NCBI RefSeq assembly: GCF_001028175.1 | Contig: NZ_AEJF01000214.1 | Span: 1 to 64,000 of the forward strand | Direction: 5' to 3' | Origin: Caballeronia mineralivorans PML1(12) | GTDB lineage: Bacteria > Pseudomonadota > Gammaproteobacteria > Burkholderiales > Burkholderiaceae | DNA length: 64,000 nt | Part shown: in pieces, positions 8,588 to 17,829 of the stretch | Position numbering within the stretch: position 1 is the stretch's first letter | Layout: every line of letters starts with the position of its first letter | The notes under the pieces: generated by a model | Databases searched by the model: none | What the model saw: the letters and a program-made list of their open reading frames with translations, nothing else | What the model was told of the DNA's origin: nothing | Translations under genes and position numbers: made by a program

Positions 8588-9004
8588 TTATAATGGCATG
8601 GGAACATAACCATGCTGCGGGGTAATAAAGTTTCCGACTTTAAAGATTTCAAGCTGTGCATATAATTTTCCCGTGTCGCGAATCCCGGTGTTCAGGGAGT
8701 TGATTCCGCGTGCAACTTCCACAAAATGAGTTTTAGCTATCCGGATTTTTTCAACCAGGTGCGGGAATTTGTACGGATCAATTAAAACATAAATATTATC
8801 GGACCGGCCGCGATTTAAACGAATGGATTCTTTATTTTCTTCACATTCTCTAATGACGTCTTCGAGTAATGTCACCGGCTTGTATTTCTCCGAGGCATGG
8901 GTAAGCGGACTTGCGCCGGCGAGAAGCAGTTTCCATGCAGGAAGAAAGGGATAGGTTGCATATAGCGTGAAAAAGTGCGGATGCACCGTCACTGAACAGG
9001 GCAT
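8588..9004 (-). CDS. Hypothetical protein, AT-rich
   Basis: A 138-residue frame from the ATG at 9004, with GGAG 8 bases upstream. Codon use is more AT-rich than the neighbouring genes. The middle (LLEDVIRECEENKESIRLNRGRSDNIYVLIDPYKFPHLVEKIRIAKTHF) looks like a soluble alpha/beta segment. No family recognised. The isolated position among transposon debris and odd composition suggest acquired DNA, possibly a truncated larger gene or a small effector. Confidence 0.45.
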   Translation of the reverse strand: MPCSVTVHPHFFTLYATYPFLPAWKLLLAGASPLTHASEKYKPVTLLEDVIRECEENKESIRLNRGRSDNIYVLIDPYKFPHLVEKIRIAKTHFVEVARGINSLNTGIRDTGKLYAQLEIFKVGNFITPQHGYVPMPL

Positions 9005-9193
9005 AGTCACTGCTCCGATTGGATCCTATGGTCGGTCACGGCAGGCGTTCGTTACCAATCCGCTCCGCCTTGTTCGAAACGCAATACCACTTACGCCGGC
9101 GACTCATCGTCACTCATCGGCCCTCGGTACGTAGAAGCTGTGATATGCGCGGGGACGCGAACGTGCCGTCTCGCCGAAGAGTTCCCGCATCAA

Positions 9194-10496
9194 TCACCAG
9201 TTCCGCTTGTATGCGGCCAGGCCAGAACGCTCGGCGGTATCATAAAAGCGCTTCGATGCATTCTCCTGCTCTTCTACCGGAAGCAGGGGAGGAATCATAC
9301 TCAGGTTATGCAGCGCGCTTACCATCTCGGGACGAAGTTTTTTCGGAGCGGTGTTCAGAGTGTCCTTGGTGACACCCAGGAGCTTTTCAAATAGCTCAGA
9401 TTTTTCTTCTCCTGTTGGTAGCCTTTTAATTTGAGCTGCGCTCACTGCGACCAGCGTTTCAATCATCTGGACATCTACCGCCTCATCCTTCCTGTGCTCG
9501 ACGACTTCGTTGCTCGCGTACGCAGCGATCGTGTCAATTACCGCTGGAATCTCCCCGGGGAGCAGGCGGTAAAATCCTCGGCTCAACGCGAGCCACAAAA
9601 GCGCACGATCTTGCCCGGCCGTGCCACGCATCGTTTCCATCAGCGAGTCAAATCTAATTGATCGCGCGTTTCCCCCGCCATGTCAAGCGCAGCGCTCAAA
9701 CGCCCAGCGTTCCTTCTCGTCACCAATCCGATGGAGACCACTTGCTAGCGCCGAGAGCAGGTTGACCTTGGCATCAACCCGCACCTTGGAAAACGTTATT
9801 GCGAGCATTACTAATTTCAAGCAACCCCTTGACTTCATCCAGTGCCTTGATCTCCGTTTGTTCGTCGGCTGGCCTGCTGAGTTCGAATCCTGCGGGAATT
9901 GCCACCCAGAATTCAGTATGGTTCAGTTGCACCCCTGCTTTCGTAATCTCTGATTCGAATGGCGTCATCGAGCGACGCTCGCCCGTTATCCTTGAAATTG
10001 CGCGAAGATACTCAGCCGGGATCTGGGTGCGCACGATGTCAGGATTTGTGCCGACACGAGCCGCCACAAACTGAACGAAAGCCTCGTGGTCCAGGCTGCC
10101 GTCGTTAGCAAATGTTCCTTCCATACCAGCCGTCAAAAGATAGATCACCGCCGCCACGTCCACCGAGGCGCTCGTGGCTACCGGGGGAAAAAGCACGCTT
10201 TTGTTCTCGCTCAGATGCTGCGCGATCAGTGTGAAAACGTCGTCATCGCATCTGTTGCGGATACCAAAAGCGGCCTTCATGGACTCGCTAACGCGATCCT
10301 CGGTACGTCGATCAGGTGCGTTACCAAGCTCGATCTTGGCGAACGCACATTTCAACATGGCCTCCGTGTCGTTAAACTTCATTCCTTGCAAGGCATTGAC
10401 CTCCAGCGAACGCTCTCCTGTGTCGGGCTCACGCTGGACGCATCGGTACATGGATGCACCCTGATTCCGGGTATATGCTAGTGCTTTCATTTTCAC
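9194..10496 (-). pseudogene. Decayed paralogue of the F-box effector at 12647-14584
   Basis: Two readable pieces on the minus strand match the intact gene downstream. The 240-residue frame 10496-9774 aligns with its N-terminal module (GASMYR, VSESMKAAFGIRNRC, TSASVDVAAVIY, LDHEAFVQFVAARV, EYLRAISRITGERRS). The 9640-9194 frame aligns with its C-terminus (LLWLALSRGF, MIETLVAVSAAQIKRLP, LRPEMVSALHNL). Between them, in a third frame, is VNLLSALASGLHRIGDEKERWAFER, matching the middle. The F-box and much of the central repeat region are missing and the frames are shifted. A truncated N-terminal product could still be made. Confidence 0.8.
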
Positions 10497-10853
10497 CTCT
10501 GAGTGTTTGTTGATATCGGGTCACCATGCCCGCCTGCGCTTTTTGCGCGCACGGTTTCCACCTCTCCGGATATTCATGACGCGAGAGCATAGCGATCGCA
10601 GCGCCACGGTTCGTCACATGCTCCCGATTGTGGAGACAACCGGGGAGAAGGGGCGGAGGCACTAGTATTGGCACAGTGTCTATGGGTGTAGCTCGTTAGT
10701 CTTCCTGAAAAGTGAAATAACTTTTGGTAAATGGTATGGTTATGTTCGCAAGCCTCGATGGGTGGACGCATTGCTCTCTGGCGAAGCGGCAATCAGAAAC
10801 CGGGGCTGCAGTATCGCGCGTCCCCGAAGGGGCGCCGGGTCCATATTATTAAA
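10497..10853. other. No gene seen
   Basis: Upstream region of the decayed effector copy. Short frames on both strands have no coherent protein-like sequence and no convincing ribosome-binding site. It may include the former promoter of the pseudogene. Confidence 0.4.
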
Positions 10854-11255
10854 TCAACAATGCGGTGCCATAGACAGAAGGAATGTCAGACGCGACAGAG
10901 TCGTGCGGTTCTGATTTGTCAGCTCCGTATCCGTCGCTCTCTCCATTTGAGTTAATGTCGCGTGCAGCTTGCTCCGAGTCCGGATCGAGTAATCGTAAAG
11001 CGGCCACGATGATAAGAGGTAGGCGAGCGCGACGTTGGATCGCTGCTCGCAAAGATCGTCGAATAGCGCTATGCACTGTTCGTCGATCAACGATGCGAAA
11101 TCTTCTTTTGCCAGAAACACAATGGTCGCTCCAATATCTGGTAAAGCTGCGGCACGGCCGCTTACCTCGTCGACAGACTGGCGCCAGTTCGCATGCGCAC
11201 AACGCCCACGCCGATACGATGAATGACATGCCTCCGCAGCGATGCATATGAGCAT
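10854..11255 (-). CDS. Hypothetical protein, uncertain
   Basis: A 133-residue frame whose central part (SVDEVSGRAAALPDIGATIVFLAKEDFASLIDEQCIALFDDLCEQRSNVALAYLL...) reads like a helical soluble protein. Its first 25 residues look less convincing. Two other long frames overlap it, so the call rests on protein-like composition only. No family recognised; may be a fragment. Confidence 0.3.
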   Translation of the reverse strand: MLICIAAEACHSSYRRGRCAHANWRQSVDEVSGRAAALPDIGATIVFLAKEDFASLIDEQCIALFDDLCEQRSNVALAYLLSSWPLYDYSIRTRSKLHATLTQMERATDTELTNQNRTTLSRLTFLLSMAPHC

Positions 11256-11704
11256 CGCGTTAAGTTTCGTCCTCCTGCCAACGCGTTTCTATCGAAATTT
11301 ATACGCGACTATTGAATTGATTCATCAGAGTCATGCACTGGTATGCACAGCATTTCCAGACACCGGCTGCTCAGTCCTCTCCTGAATATGAAGATCTGTC
11401 CATGCGACAGAACGATCCGGGTAGCGGGGTGCGGTTCGGTTCCCGTGGATACAACCACCTTCGCGTCATCAGGCGCCAGGGCGTGTGTCGAAACAGGACA
11501 ATCCGTGGCGATATTCGAAATGGTGTCTCAAAGAACTGGGATAACTTGCCGGATGTCATGCACATGACGCAGCGTTGCGACAAGCGGGCCATGTGCTGAA
11601 ACGCCGACATGAGAAGGATAGGCGTATGTCCTTGTCCGATATTCTTGACTCGCGATTTTGTGCTCCCCTGAAGGGATGAGGATCGCTATAGCTGGGGGAC
11701 CCCA
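11256..11704. other. No gene seen
   Basis: Several overlapping short frames in both directions but none with a clear start signal or recognisable product. The region upstream of 11705 would hold the promoter of the small membrane protein there. Confidence 0.35.
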
Positions 11705-11986
11705 ATGGAAGCAGTCGAATTATTTCCCACCATTTTCTGGCTGTACCTGCTCTCGCTCGGAATGGCAATTTTTTCCCTGCTAGCGTGTTGCGCGTATGAA
11801 ATATCCGCAATGCGCAAAATTTCGCAACAGCTTGATGACACCATGAATATTCAGAGGGCGGCGCAGGACTATGTGCCAGGTACATCGCATGCGGGCATCA
11901 AAACGGATGGCGTCTTCGTGCACCGAACATCGCGCCGCGCACATGGTATCGCCGAAGCGGCGGACGCTCCTGTTCGGGCCGGATAG
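11705..11986 (+). CDS. Small single-pass membrane protein
   Basis: A 93-residue frame with one strong hydrophobic segment at about residues 9-30 (IFWLYLLSLGMAIFSLLACCAY), followed by a hydrophilic tail. The upstream GGGGGAC is a plausible ribosome-binding site. An intrinsic terminator follows 30 bases after the stop, which supports a real transcription unit. No family recognised. Function unknown. Confidence 0.45.
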   Translation: MEAVELFPTIFWLYLLSLGMAIFSLLACCAYEISAMRKISQQLDDTMNIQRAAQDYVPGTSHAGIKTDGVFVHRTSRRAHGIAEAADAPVRAG

Positions 11987-12017
11987 CCGGCCGACTCTCC
12001 GAACGTAGCCCCAAAAC

Positions 12018-12050
12018 AAAGGGCCTGCAGATGTAGGCCCTTTGCCTTTT
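12018..12050 (+). terminator. Intrinsic terminator
   Basis: Hairpin stem AAAGGGCCT pairing with AGGCCCTTT around a short loop (about 12018-12043), followed by GCCTTTT. It sits just downstream of the small membrane-protein gene. Confidence 0.7.
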
Positions 12051-12646
12051 ATCAGCGCCAATATGGGCCAACGGACGATCTGCCACCATGCGTCGAACCG
12101 TTCGATCGATCGCCCATGCCAGTCATGCGTCGCGTCCGCGACGATCGCCAACGCGATGATCTCGCCAGTAAGCACCGTGTCGCTCGATAAGGATCGGTCA
12201 CCCGAACTACGCTGTCACTTCCTTCGCCATACAGGCTGCCCCTGGATTGCACGAACTCAGGACCGACAAAGCATACATTTATCTAACATTAAAATTACTT
12301 TATGAAAGACTGGCACATTGAACCCAACGGATACTGTCCTTGGTACGCCGGTCTGCATCCCACCTCCACGATGTCGCCGCAATCGGGACACATATGACGA
12401 TCAGCGGTTCGATTCCATTTCAGGGCGCCGAACCGCAACGGTCACGGGGATCAGGAGGGTCCGATTCCAGATGGACCTCCCGAGTGCAGCCGCCCTCCAG
12501 ATGAACCCGAAGAAGTCCAGCGTGGCAATGGCGACGCTCTTCCGCGTGAGCATCAGGAGAGGCCAAAACCGTGCGTGTCCCCGAAGTCTCGTCAAACGCG
12601 CAGGGAGGAGCGGAGACCTGACATCAACAAACTTGCGGAGGAGCGA
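12051..12646. other. No gene seen; upstream region of F-box gene
   Basis: Nearly 600 bases without a convincing gene. It would contain the promoter of the F-box effector. In-frame GTG codons at 12571 and 12575 extend the downstream frame by about 24 residues but lack the ribosome-binding site that precedes 12647. Confidence 0.4.
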
Positions 12647-14584
12647 ATGCTAGCACCACAATCATATGATCGGGATCACAGTGCATCGATGTATCGGACC
12701 ACGTTGAGAGAGGCTTTCTCAGGGCGACGCTCACTGATCGATATCAGCCCTGAGCTATCGTTTCCTGACAAGAACACCGCACTGGAATGGGCCTTCGATC
12801 AGATTGACCAGCATAACGAACAAAATGCTTCGGTGGATAGTGTTCGCGAGTACATGAAGGCCTCTTTTGGCATCGAAAGCGAATGCGACAACGCGGATTT
12901 CAAACGGCTCGGGCTGGAGTTGAGCATGAACCGCCGCAAGCATTTTTTCCTCAAGAATGTCACGTGCAGCTCGGTGGATCTTGCTGCAAAAATCTATAGT
13001 CGGACGGTTGGCGCGGAAAGGGCCTTTCCTGGAGGTCGCCACCTGGACCAGGATGACTTCATCCACTTCGTGGCGCGGCGTCTGGATACGAGTCCTGACG
13101 TGGTGCGAGCCGCGATACGGGACAGGTATCTCCGTGCAATCTTGATGACAAAAGACGAGCGTCGCTCACACAAATCTGGATCAGAGATCACTGAAGTGAA
13201 GGTTCAGGTGAACGACGCTGAATTCTGGATGGAAATCAAGGCAGAATCCCGGCTCGACCATTTGCCCACGGAACTGGTGGCGTCTATCGTTGAATTTCTA
13301 CCCTCGGTAAACGATCGTGCCCGGCTGGCTATGACGAACAGGGCGCTGAATGTAAGCGTATCCGAAGCGCTCAACGCTCAACGGCTGATTCGTGAGGCGG
13401 CAGGAATCAAATCCCAGCGTGATGTTGAGACATGGCTCCTTGGAGAACGTAAAGGCGAGTTTGAAGGTTTGCACGGCTCTGACAGGGCCAGACTACTTTC
13501 TGTAATGGCGGGCAGTCTCGGTCAGATCAAGAAGGTGGAGGAAAGGACGAATGTCTTCGTCCTGATCCTGAATTTCACGTTGTTTTCTCTTGGCCAGGCC
13601 CAGTGGGTGCGTCCGCTGGTCAGCCTTGCCGATGCGATCGGTGTGTTCGAGACCGAGAATCTTTTCAGGCCCTCGTTCAACAAAATGCTGGACATGACTG
13701 AGACTGCCAACGGGCTGTCCGAAGGGGCGCGTGTTGCCGTCTTTGCCGCGCTAACCAGTAGTCTGTGCCGGCTTACAACCAAAGGGAGATACCGAACGTT
13801 TGACAGGCTTCTCGCTGCCCTTGAGCGCAAGTGTCCGGGTGAGCGCGGTCCAATTTTCGCTTTAGCGCTGAGCCGTTTGCCCACCCTGCCTGGCTTCGCA
13901 GGAGGCCAACCCCACCTGGGAGATTTGGTAGGAGGGCTTCTTATCGCGATGATCAGGTTGCCTGGTGACGGCAGGCCCCCAGCCTTGCGTTTCGCTTCTC
14001 TATTCGAGTCCGGTGCAGGCGAAACAACACGCCCGACATTGGACACGCTGATAAAGGCAGCACATGACCCAGCCAGCGAGGATCGGCCTATTCTCTGGCT
14101 CGCTTTGAGCAGTGGATTTGATATTCTACCTTTCAGGGAGATCGAGCCGGCAATCAACAAAGTCATTGTGCACGTGAACAACGAAGTCGAGGAGTGCAAG
14201 GGGAGCGGGCGGATAGATATCCGCATGATCGACACTCTGCTTGCTGTGAGCGCGACTCAGATCCGGCGGCTGCCATCATCAGCAGACAGGTACCGACAAT
14301 TTGTAAATCTCTGGGAGGCTGCCAAACACATTCTGTTAACAGTCGACCCATCACTCCGCTGGAAGATGTCCCGGTCGCTGCGTAACTTGCGCTTGACGCT
14401 TCCCCTTCTGCCGAGAGATTCGGAAGAAAGCAAAACCTTGCAAAGGAGGATAGCGTTGCGCTTTTATGATTTTACTGCGCATTGCAATTCCGGGTTCAAT
14501 TGGGAAAGGTTGGAGCGATCACTCGCGGGAGGTGTCCCTTCGCTCGCTAGCTATGAACGCTTTGGCTCACAGCAGTCCCATTGA
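12647..14584 (+). CDS. F-box protein, putative type III effector
   Basis: A 645-residue protein. The ATG at 12647 has a GGAGGAG site right before it, and homology with the decayed paralogue begins there. Residues 1-200 form an N-terminal module shared with 9194-10496 and 38640-39643 (YMKASFGIESECD, SSVDLAAKIYS, LDQDDFIHFVARRL, RYLRAI). Residues about 203-240 are an F-box: LDHLPTELVASIVEFLP then DRARLAMTNRAL, matching the eukaryotic LPxElxxxIxxxL...R pattern. The remaining 400 residues are helical and leucine-rich, resembling HEAT/ARM-type repeats. In eukaryotes F-boxes dock on Skp1 in SCF ubiquitin ligases, and Ralstonia GALA effectors do the same in plants. The effector role is inferred from the F-box and the adjacent T3SS. 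Confidence 0.8.
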   Translation: MLAPQSYDRDHSASMYRTTLREAFSGRRSLIDISPELSFPDKNTALEWAFDQIDQHNEQNASVDSVREYMKASFGIESECDNADFKRLGLELSMNRRKHFFLKNVTCSSVDLAAKIYSRTVGAERAFPGGRHLDQDDFIHFVARRLDTSPDVVRAAIRDRYLRAILMTKDERRSHKSGSEITEVKVQVNDAEFWMEIKAESRLDHLPTELVASIVEFLPSVNDRARLAMTNRALNVSVSEALNAQRLIREAAGIKSQRDVETWLLGERKGEFEGLHGSDRARLLSVMAGSLGQIKKVEERTNVFVLILNFTLFSLGQAQWVRPLVSLADAIGVFETENLFRPSFNKMLDMTETANGLSEGARVAVFAALTSSLCRLTTKGRYRTFDRLLAALERKCPGERGPIFALALSRLPTLPGFAGGQPHLGDLVGGLLIAMIRLPGDGRPPALRFASLFESGAGETTRPTLDTLIKAAHDPASEDRPILWLALSSGFDILPFREIEPAINKVIVHVNNEVEECKGSGRIDIRMIDTLLAVSATQIRRLPSSADRYRQFVNLWEAAKHILLTVDPSLRWKMSRSLRNLRLTLPLLPRDSEESKTLQRRIALRFYDFTAHCNSGFNWERLERSLAGGVPSLASYERFGSQQSH

Positions 14585-14942
14585 CGCCAGCTAGTGTCAC
14601 GCGTGTCGCGGTTGTCGCCAAGCCTCGTTGGCGGAAGCTCTTGTCCTGACGGTATTCCCGACGGGCGGTGAACTCGAGCTCATTGAAATTGCTGCCTACG
14701 GAATCAAACTCGATGGAGAGGCGAAAGTGTGTCGATGGCCGCCAAGATAACGCGATAAAGGGACGTAAATTGCTCTATTACGGTCATCGTTTTCCGGTTT
14801 CAGTTGAGTCCGCGTGACATTGAGGAATGGCTGTTCGAACGCGAGGTGACCATCAGCTACGAAACGGTGCTGATCTCGACGAGCGCGGCTCCGTCATGTG
14901 CGCAGAACCGTCGTCGTGAGCAAGCGCATTCAGAAAACCGCC
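14585..14942 (+). pseudogene. Transposase remnant (IS6-like) in intergenic region
   Basis: At 14770-14880 the plus strand reads FQLSPRDIEEWLFEREVTISYETV. This is the N-terminal LSxRDVEExLxxRGxxVSYETV signature of IS6-type DDE transposases. It opens and closes within about 100 bases, with frame changes before and after. Nothing else recognisable lies between the F-box and LRR genes. Confidence 0.5.
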
Positions 14943-15623
14943 CTAGCGGTTCTGGTGGAACGTCAGCCAGTCGACGAGGTGCTGGTTATCGACGTCCGAC
15001 GCGATGTGGTCTTCGGAGCACAGGATGCGCGCCCCGCCATGGTTGCAGACGACGGCTTCCTTCAGAAATGCCGCCGGTATCTCGTTCGAACTCACGTCGA
15101 CCAGGCATTGGTGGCCGAGCCTGTCAATGAATCCGGGAATTTCTTTCAGACGATTGAGCCGAAGATTGAGGTGCTCCAGTTGCGGCAACGCAGGCACGAA
15201 GTCAGACGTATCTTCGATCTGGTTACCTTGCAGATCGAGTACGCGTAGAGATCGGAGCGCGTTGACAATCTCGGGGATTTTCGGAAAGTTGCAAGCACAC
15301 AGATTCAAGATGTGCAGGTCCCCAAGTTCTGCCATCGATCCCGGTAGCTTGTCCAGATCGTTGTCGCGAAGCACAAGCTCCCTAAGATGGGGAAGTTGCC
15401 CGAATACGTCGGGAAGCGACGAAAGTGCGTGGTCGGTCAGGTCTAGCGTATCCAGGCTTCGATAGCGCGCTTCCGTCAGGCGCAAGGCGGCGAGCTGCCA
15501 GCCTTTCTCGGCACGTTTGGGCGCTTTAAGCGCCCATCGGATAAGCGTGTCGTCGAACGACTGGTTCGACTGTCCGGTCGCGGCACCAGATCTGATATGG
15601 GGGATGCTGCCTGTCGGCGACAT
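14943..15623 (-). CDS. Leucine-rich repeat protein, putative type III effector
   Basis: A 226-residue protein. The ATG at 15623 is preferred, with AGGG 6-7 bases upstream; a TTG two codons earlier is possible. After a Ser/Gln-rich leader (SPTGSIPHIRSGAATGQSNQS) and a short helical segment it has about six leucine-rich repeats of 21-24 residues. Examples are LDTLDLTDHALSSLPDVFGQ, LRELVLRDNDLDKLPGSMAE and LEHLNLRLNRLKEIPGFIDR. This LPxx spacing is that of Ralstonia, Yersinia (YopM) and Salmonella (SspH, SlrP) effectors. It lacks any E3 ligase domain, so it may be a binding-only effector or a shortened relative. It faces away from the T3SS operon and has a chaperone gene next to it. Confidence 0.75.
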   Translation of the reverse strand: MSPTGSIPHIRSGAATGQSNQSFDDTLIRWALKAPKRAEKGWQLAALRLTEARYRSLDTLDLTDHALSSLPDVFGQLPHLRELVLRDNDLDKLPGSMAELGDLHILNLCACNFPKIPEIVNALRSLRVLDLQGNQIEDTSDFVPALPQLEHLNLRLNRLKEIPGFIDRLGHQCLVDVSSNEIPAAFLKEAVVCNHGGARILCSEDHIASDVDNQHLVDWLTFHQNR

Positions 15624-15971
15624 ATTCAACCCTGCCCGTTACGTTAAAGCCGTGCGAAGGCGCGGCGCAATATATCGGCGTACTGTAGCAGGATGAGGTT
15701 TTGGGCCTATTGAAAATCTACAGCTCTTTCTGTTTATCTGCATCGTCCACTGTCATTGCCATCGAAGAGGCTTCCGGCGAAGGGGTGCTTGCCTGTGGCG
15801 CATCGAATGGCCGTACATGAAGCGGTTTACGCTAACTGCCGCACTTTTTTGAAAGTATCCGGCGGGGAATGTGCCAACAATCACGCAACAACCACTGAAC
15901 TATATGAAAGAAGGGGTCTGCAACGGCGCATCGCCGTGCGTGCTCCTCAACTATCCAGGGAGAATGTTGGC
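15624..15971. other. Divergent intergenic region
   Basis: Separates the minus-strand LRR gene from the plus-strand chaperone gene and must contain both promoters. A frame opening at 15756 is only an upstream extension of the chaperone frame. No operator could be assigned by eye. Confidence 0.4.
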
Positions 15972-16406
15972 ATGAATGTGAGCAAGGGATTCAAAGATGC
16001 ATTCGATCGCCTGATTGGCGAATTTGGGGCATCGATCGGCATTCCAGACCTTGAGTTTGACGAAGACGGGCTTTGCCACATCCGGATCGACGATAGCTAT
16101 CCGATCACCTTTCGGCGCGATGACGAGCGGTATCGCTTATCGACAATCGGCCTGATCTCGGACTCGCTGCCGGCCTCCCTCGATAGCGATTTTGTTCACG
16201 ACATTCTCGTCGCGAACATTGCCCCGCTACGCGAGGACGGTCCGGCGATCGGCGTGGAGCCGACATCGGGCACCGTGGTCCTCTATCGGAACGTCCCGCT
16301 GAGCAACCTCGACATGCATAGCTTTCAGCAAATGCTTGGAAATTTCATTGAATTGCAAAAATCATGGGTGGACCGGTTCCTGGAGCAGCCGTTTCGTGCG
16401 GTATGA
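15972..16406 (+). CDS. Type III secretion chaperone, CesT family
   Basis: A 144-residue acidic protein taken from the ATG at 15972 (AGGGAG upstream). The pattern FKDAFDRLIGEFGASIGIPDLEFDEDGLCHIRIDD...ITFRRDDERYRLSTIGLI, then VLYRNVPLSNLDMHSFQQMLGNFIELQKSW, is that of class I effector chaperones. These have a helix, strands, a dimerisation segment and a C-terminal helix. Such chaperones bind the N-terminal part of one or several effectors and deliver them to the SctN ATPase. It lies between the LRR gene and the sct operon, so its cargo is probably the LRR or F-box protein, but no direct evidence links them. Confidence 0.8.
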   Translation: MNVSKGFKDAFDRLIGEFGASIGIPDLEFDEDGLCHIRIDDSYPITFRRDDERYRLSTIGLISDSLPASLDSDFVHDILVANIAPLREDGPAIGVEPTSGTVVLYRNVPLSNLDMHSFQQMLGNFIELQKSWVDRFLEQPFRAV

Positions 16407-16571
16407 AGGATTGCACCATTTTCGCTCAGTTTCCCTGAGTGATCCTTCGCGTGGAAACGCGTACGGCAGGTTGTTCGCCGGTTTTTTTCAGGTCATTACC
16501 TGATGGGTGGCGCCCGCCGTCGCTGACATCATTCATACCGTAGTCTTCAACTAACGGTTGAGGGGTCAGTG

Positions 16572-17300
16572 ATGGGTGGTGTGCAACTCATTTTATTTCA
16601 CCGGGCGGGTCGGGTCGACTGTGTCGACCTGTCGTATGCGGTGCCGGAAAGCAGTTTGGTCATCGCCGACGTGGATGCGATCCCGCGCCTGTCGACGGGC
16701 GGCGAAACTGCGGCATACGCATTCAATACCGGTGAGTTGCAGGTGCTCTATAGGGATTTGATCGACCTCCTCGCACAGCGCCGTGTGGCTCCGTTCTTTC
16801 GCGAACCGGTGAAGCAGCTTGGCGTTTCGACAGAGACGATTGAGGTGATCGCGCGCCTCGGTGGCATGAGTCGCATCGAGATGCTTCGCTTTGCTTATAT
16901 GTACTGTCTTGGTGTCGAGCAGGACTACTTTTCGCGACTGCTGTACTACTTCGTCGACAGTAGCAGGGACTTCTTCGAGTTTGTGGAGAGCAACAGCATG
17001 AACTCGTGGCCAGTGTCCCAGTATGCAGATGAGCTGGGCATTTCGCTGCGCAAGTTGAACCTGCTTTTTTACGAAAAATGCGGGGTCTCCGCCAAGCACT
17101 GGCTTCTTGAGCGTCGTTTGCGAAAAGCGCGCGAGTTACTGTTGGGGTCAGTGATGAAGGTGACGGACATCGCGCAGGAGTGCGGGTTCAACAGCCACGC
17201 CCATTTCAGCGACAGTTTCAGGCGGCGCTATAACGACTGTCCGAGAGGGTTGCGGCAAAAGGGCAGTCAACTAGCCGACTCAATGGAGGATGGCACATGA
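16572..17300 (+). CDS. AraC-family transcriptional regulator of the T3SS
   Basis: About 242 residues from the ATG at 16572 (an in-frame GTG lies one codon earlier). The last 100 residues hold the two helix-turn-helix motifs of AraC proteins (ISLRKLNLLFYEKCGVSAKHWLLERRLRKARELL and VTDIAQECGFNSHAHFSDSFRRRYNDCPRGLR). The N-terminal half is not a standard sugar-binding domain. Many T3SS clusters carry an activator of this class (ExsA, MxiE, HrpB, HilD types). Its stop overlaps the sctF start (ATGA), so regulator and needle protein are translationally coupled. Feedback regulation of the operon is likely. Confidence 0.88.
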   Translation: MGGVQLILFHRAGRVDCVDLSYAVPESSLVIADVDAIPRLSTGGETAAYAFNTGELQVLYRDLIDLLAQRRVAPFFREPVKQLGVSTETIEVIARLGGMSRIEMLRFAYMYCLGVEQDYFSRLLYYFVDSSRDFFEFVESNSMNSWPVSQYADELGISLRKLNLLFYEKCGVSAKHWLLERRLRKARELLLGSVMKVTDIAQECGFNSHAHFSDSFRRRYNDCPRGLRQKGSQLADSMEDGT

Positions 17301-17518
17301 GCACGAATCTCGAGCAGATATATTCCAACCTTGCCCAGCAGGTGACGGTTAATGGCGAGCAGATGTCGCAGTCGTTGCAGGGGGCGGACATGACAGATCC
17401 TGCCGCGATGCTCGAGTTCCAGAGGATGACAATGGGTTACCAGACAGCCATTGGTACGGAAAGCGCGATGATCAAGATGGTCAAGGATATGTTGTCCTCC
17501 ATCATGCAGAAGATATGA
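17297..17518 (+). CDS. sctF: T3SS needle subunit SctF (SsaG/EscF type)
   Basis: A 73-residue protein that polymerises into the hollow extracellular needle. The C-terminal part FQRMTMGYQTAIGTESAMIKMVKDMLSSIMQKI matches the SsaG/EscF pattern (QYSxFxNxESxxIKxIKDMLSxIxxKI), including the conserved helix ending. The length is normal for the family. The SsaG-like ending, together with the following gene order, places the system in the SPI-2/Ssa-Esc family rather than the Hrp or Inv families. Confidence 0.92.
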   Translation: MSTNLEQIYSNLAQQVTVNGEQMSQSLQGADMTDPAAMLEFQRMTMGYQTAIGTESAMIKMVKDMLSSIMQKI

Positions 17519-17802
17519 CACAGATCGATCGCGCGTCTCGTTGTCTGCTGATCCAGGCAGCTTTTGCGGCGGTGAATCACCGTCTGAAGCCGCAGATTGA
17601 AGCAATGATCGTCATTCTGCCGAGCCTGATCGATGACGAGCGGGATCGGGAGTTATGCCGTGCCGTGTTGCTGTACGGACTGGAGCGGAACATCGAGGCG
17701 CTTTCGCATATTGGTGAGCGGCAGGATCCGGAGGCGCGCGCGGTGCGCGTGCTGATCACGGGTGGCCACGCCGGTGATGTTGCGCATGTTGCAAACCCAT
17801 GA
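17515..17802 (+). CDS. ssaH: SsaH/EscG-like needle co-chaperone
   Basis: A 95-residue protein whose ATG overlaps the sctF stop. It resembles SsaH: a helical start with AAFAAVNHRLKPQIEAMIVILPSLIDDE, then LCRAVLLYGL, then ARAVRVLITGG. In the Ssa-Esc family this position, between sctF and sctI, holds a small TPR-like protein that keeps the needle subunit unpolymerised in the cytosol with a partner chaperone. Assignment rests on position, size and this weak but collinear similarity. Confidence 0.7.
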   Translation: MTQIDRASRCLLIQAAFAAVNHRLKPQIEAMIVILPSLIDDERDRELCRAVLLYGLERNIEALSHIGERQDPEARAVRVLITGGHAGDVAHVANP

Positions 17803-17829
17803 ATGCTTGATAGGTGAGGGAGAAGCGCT

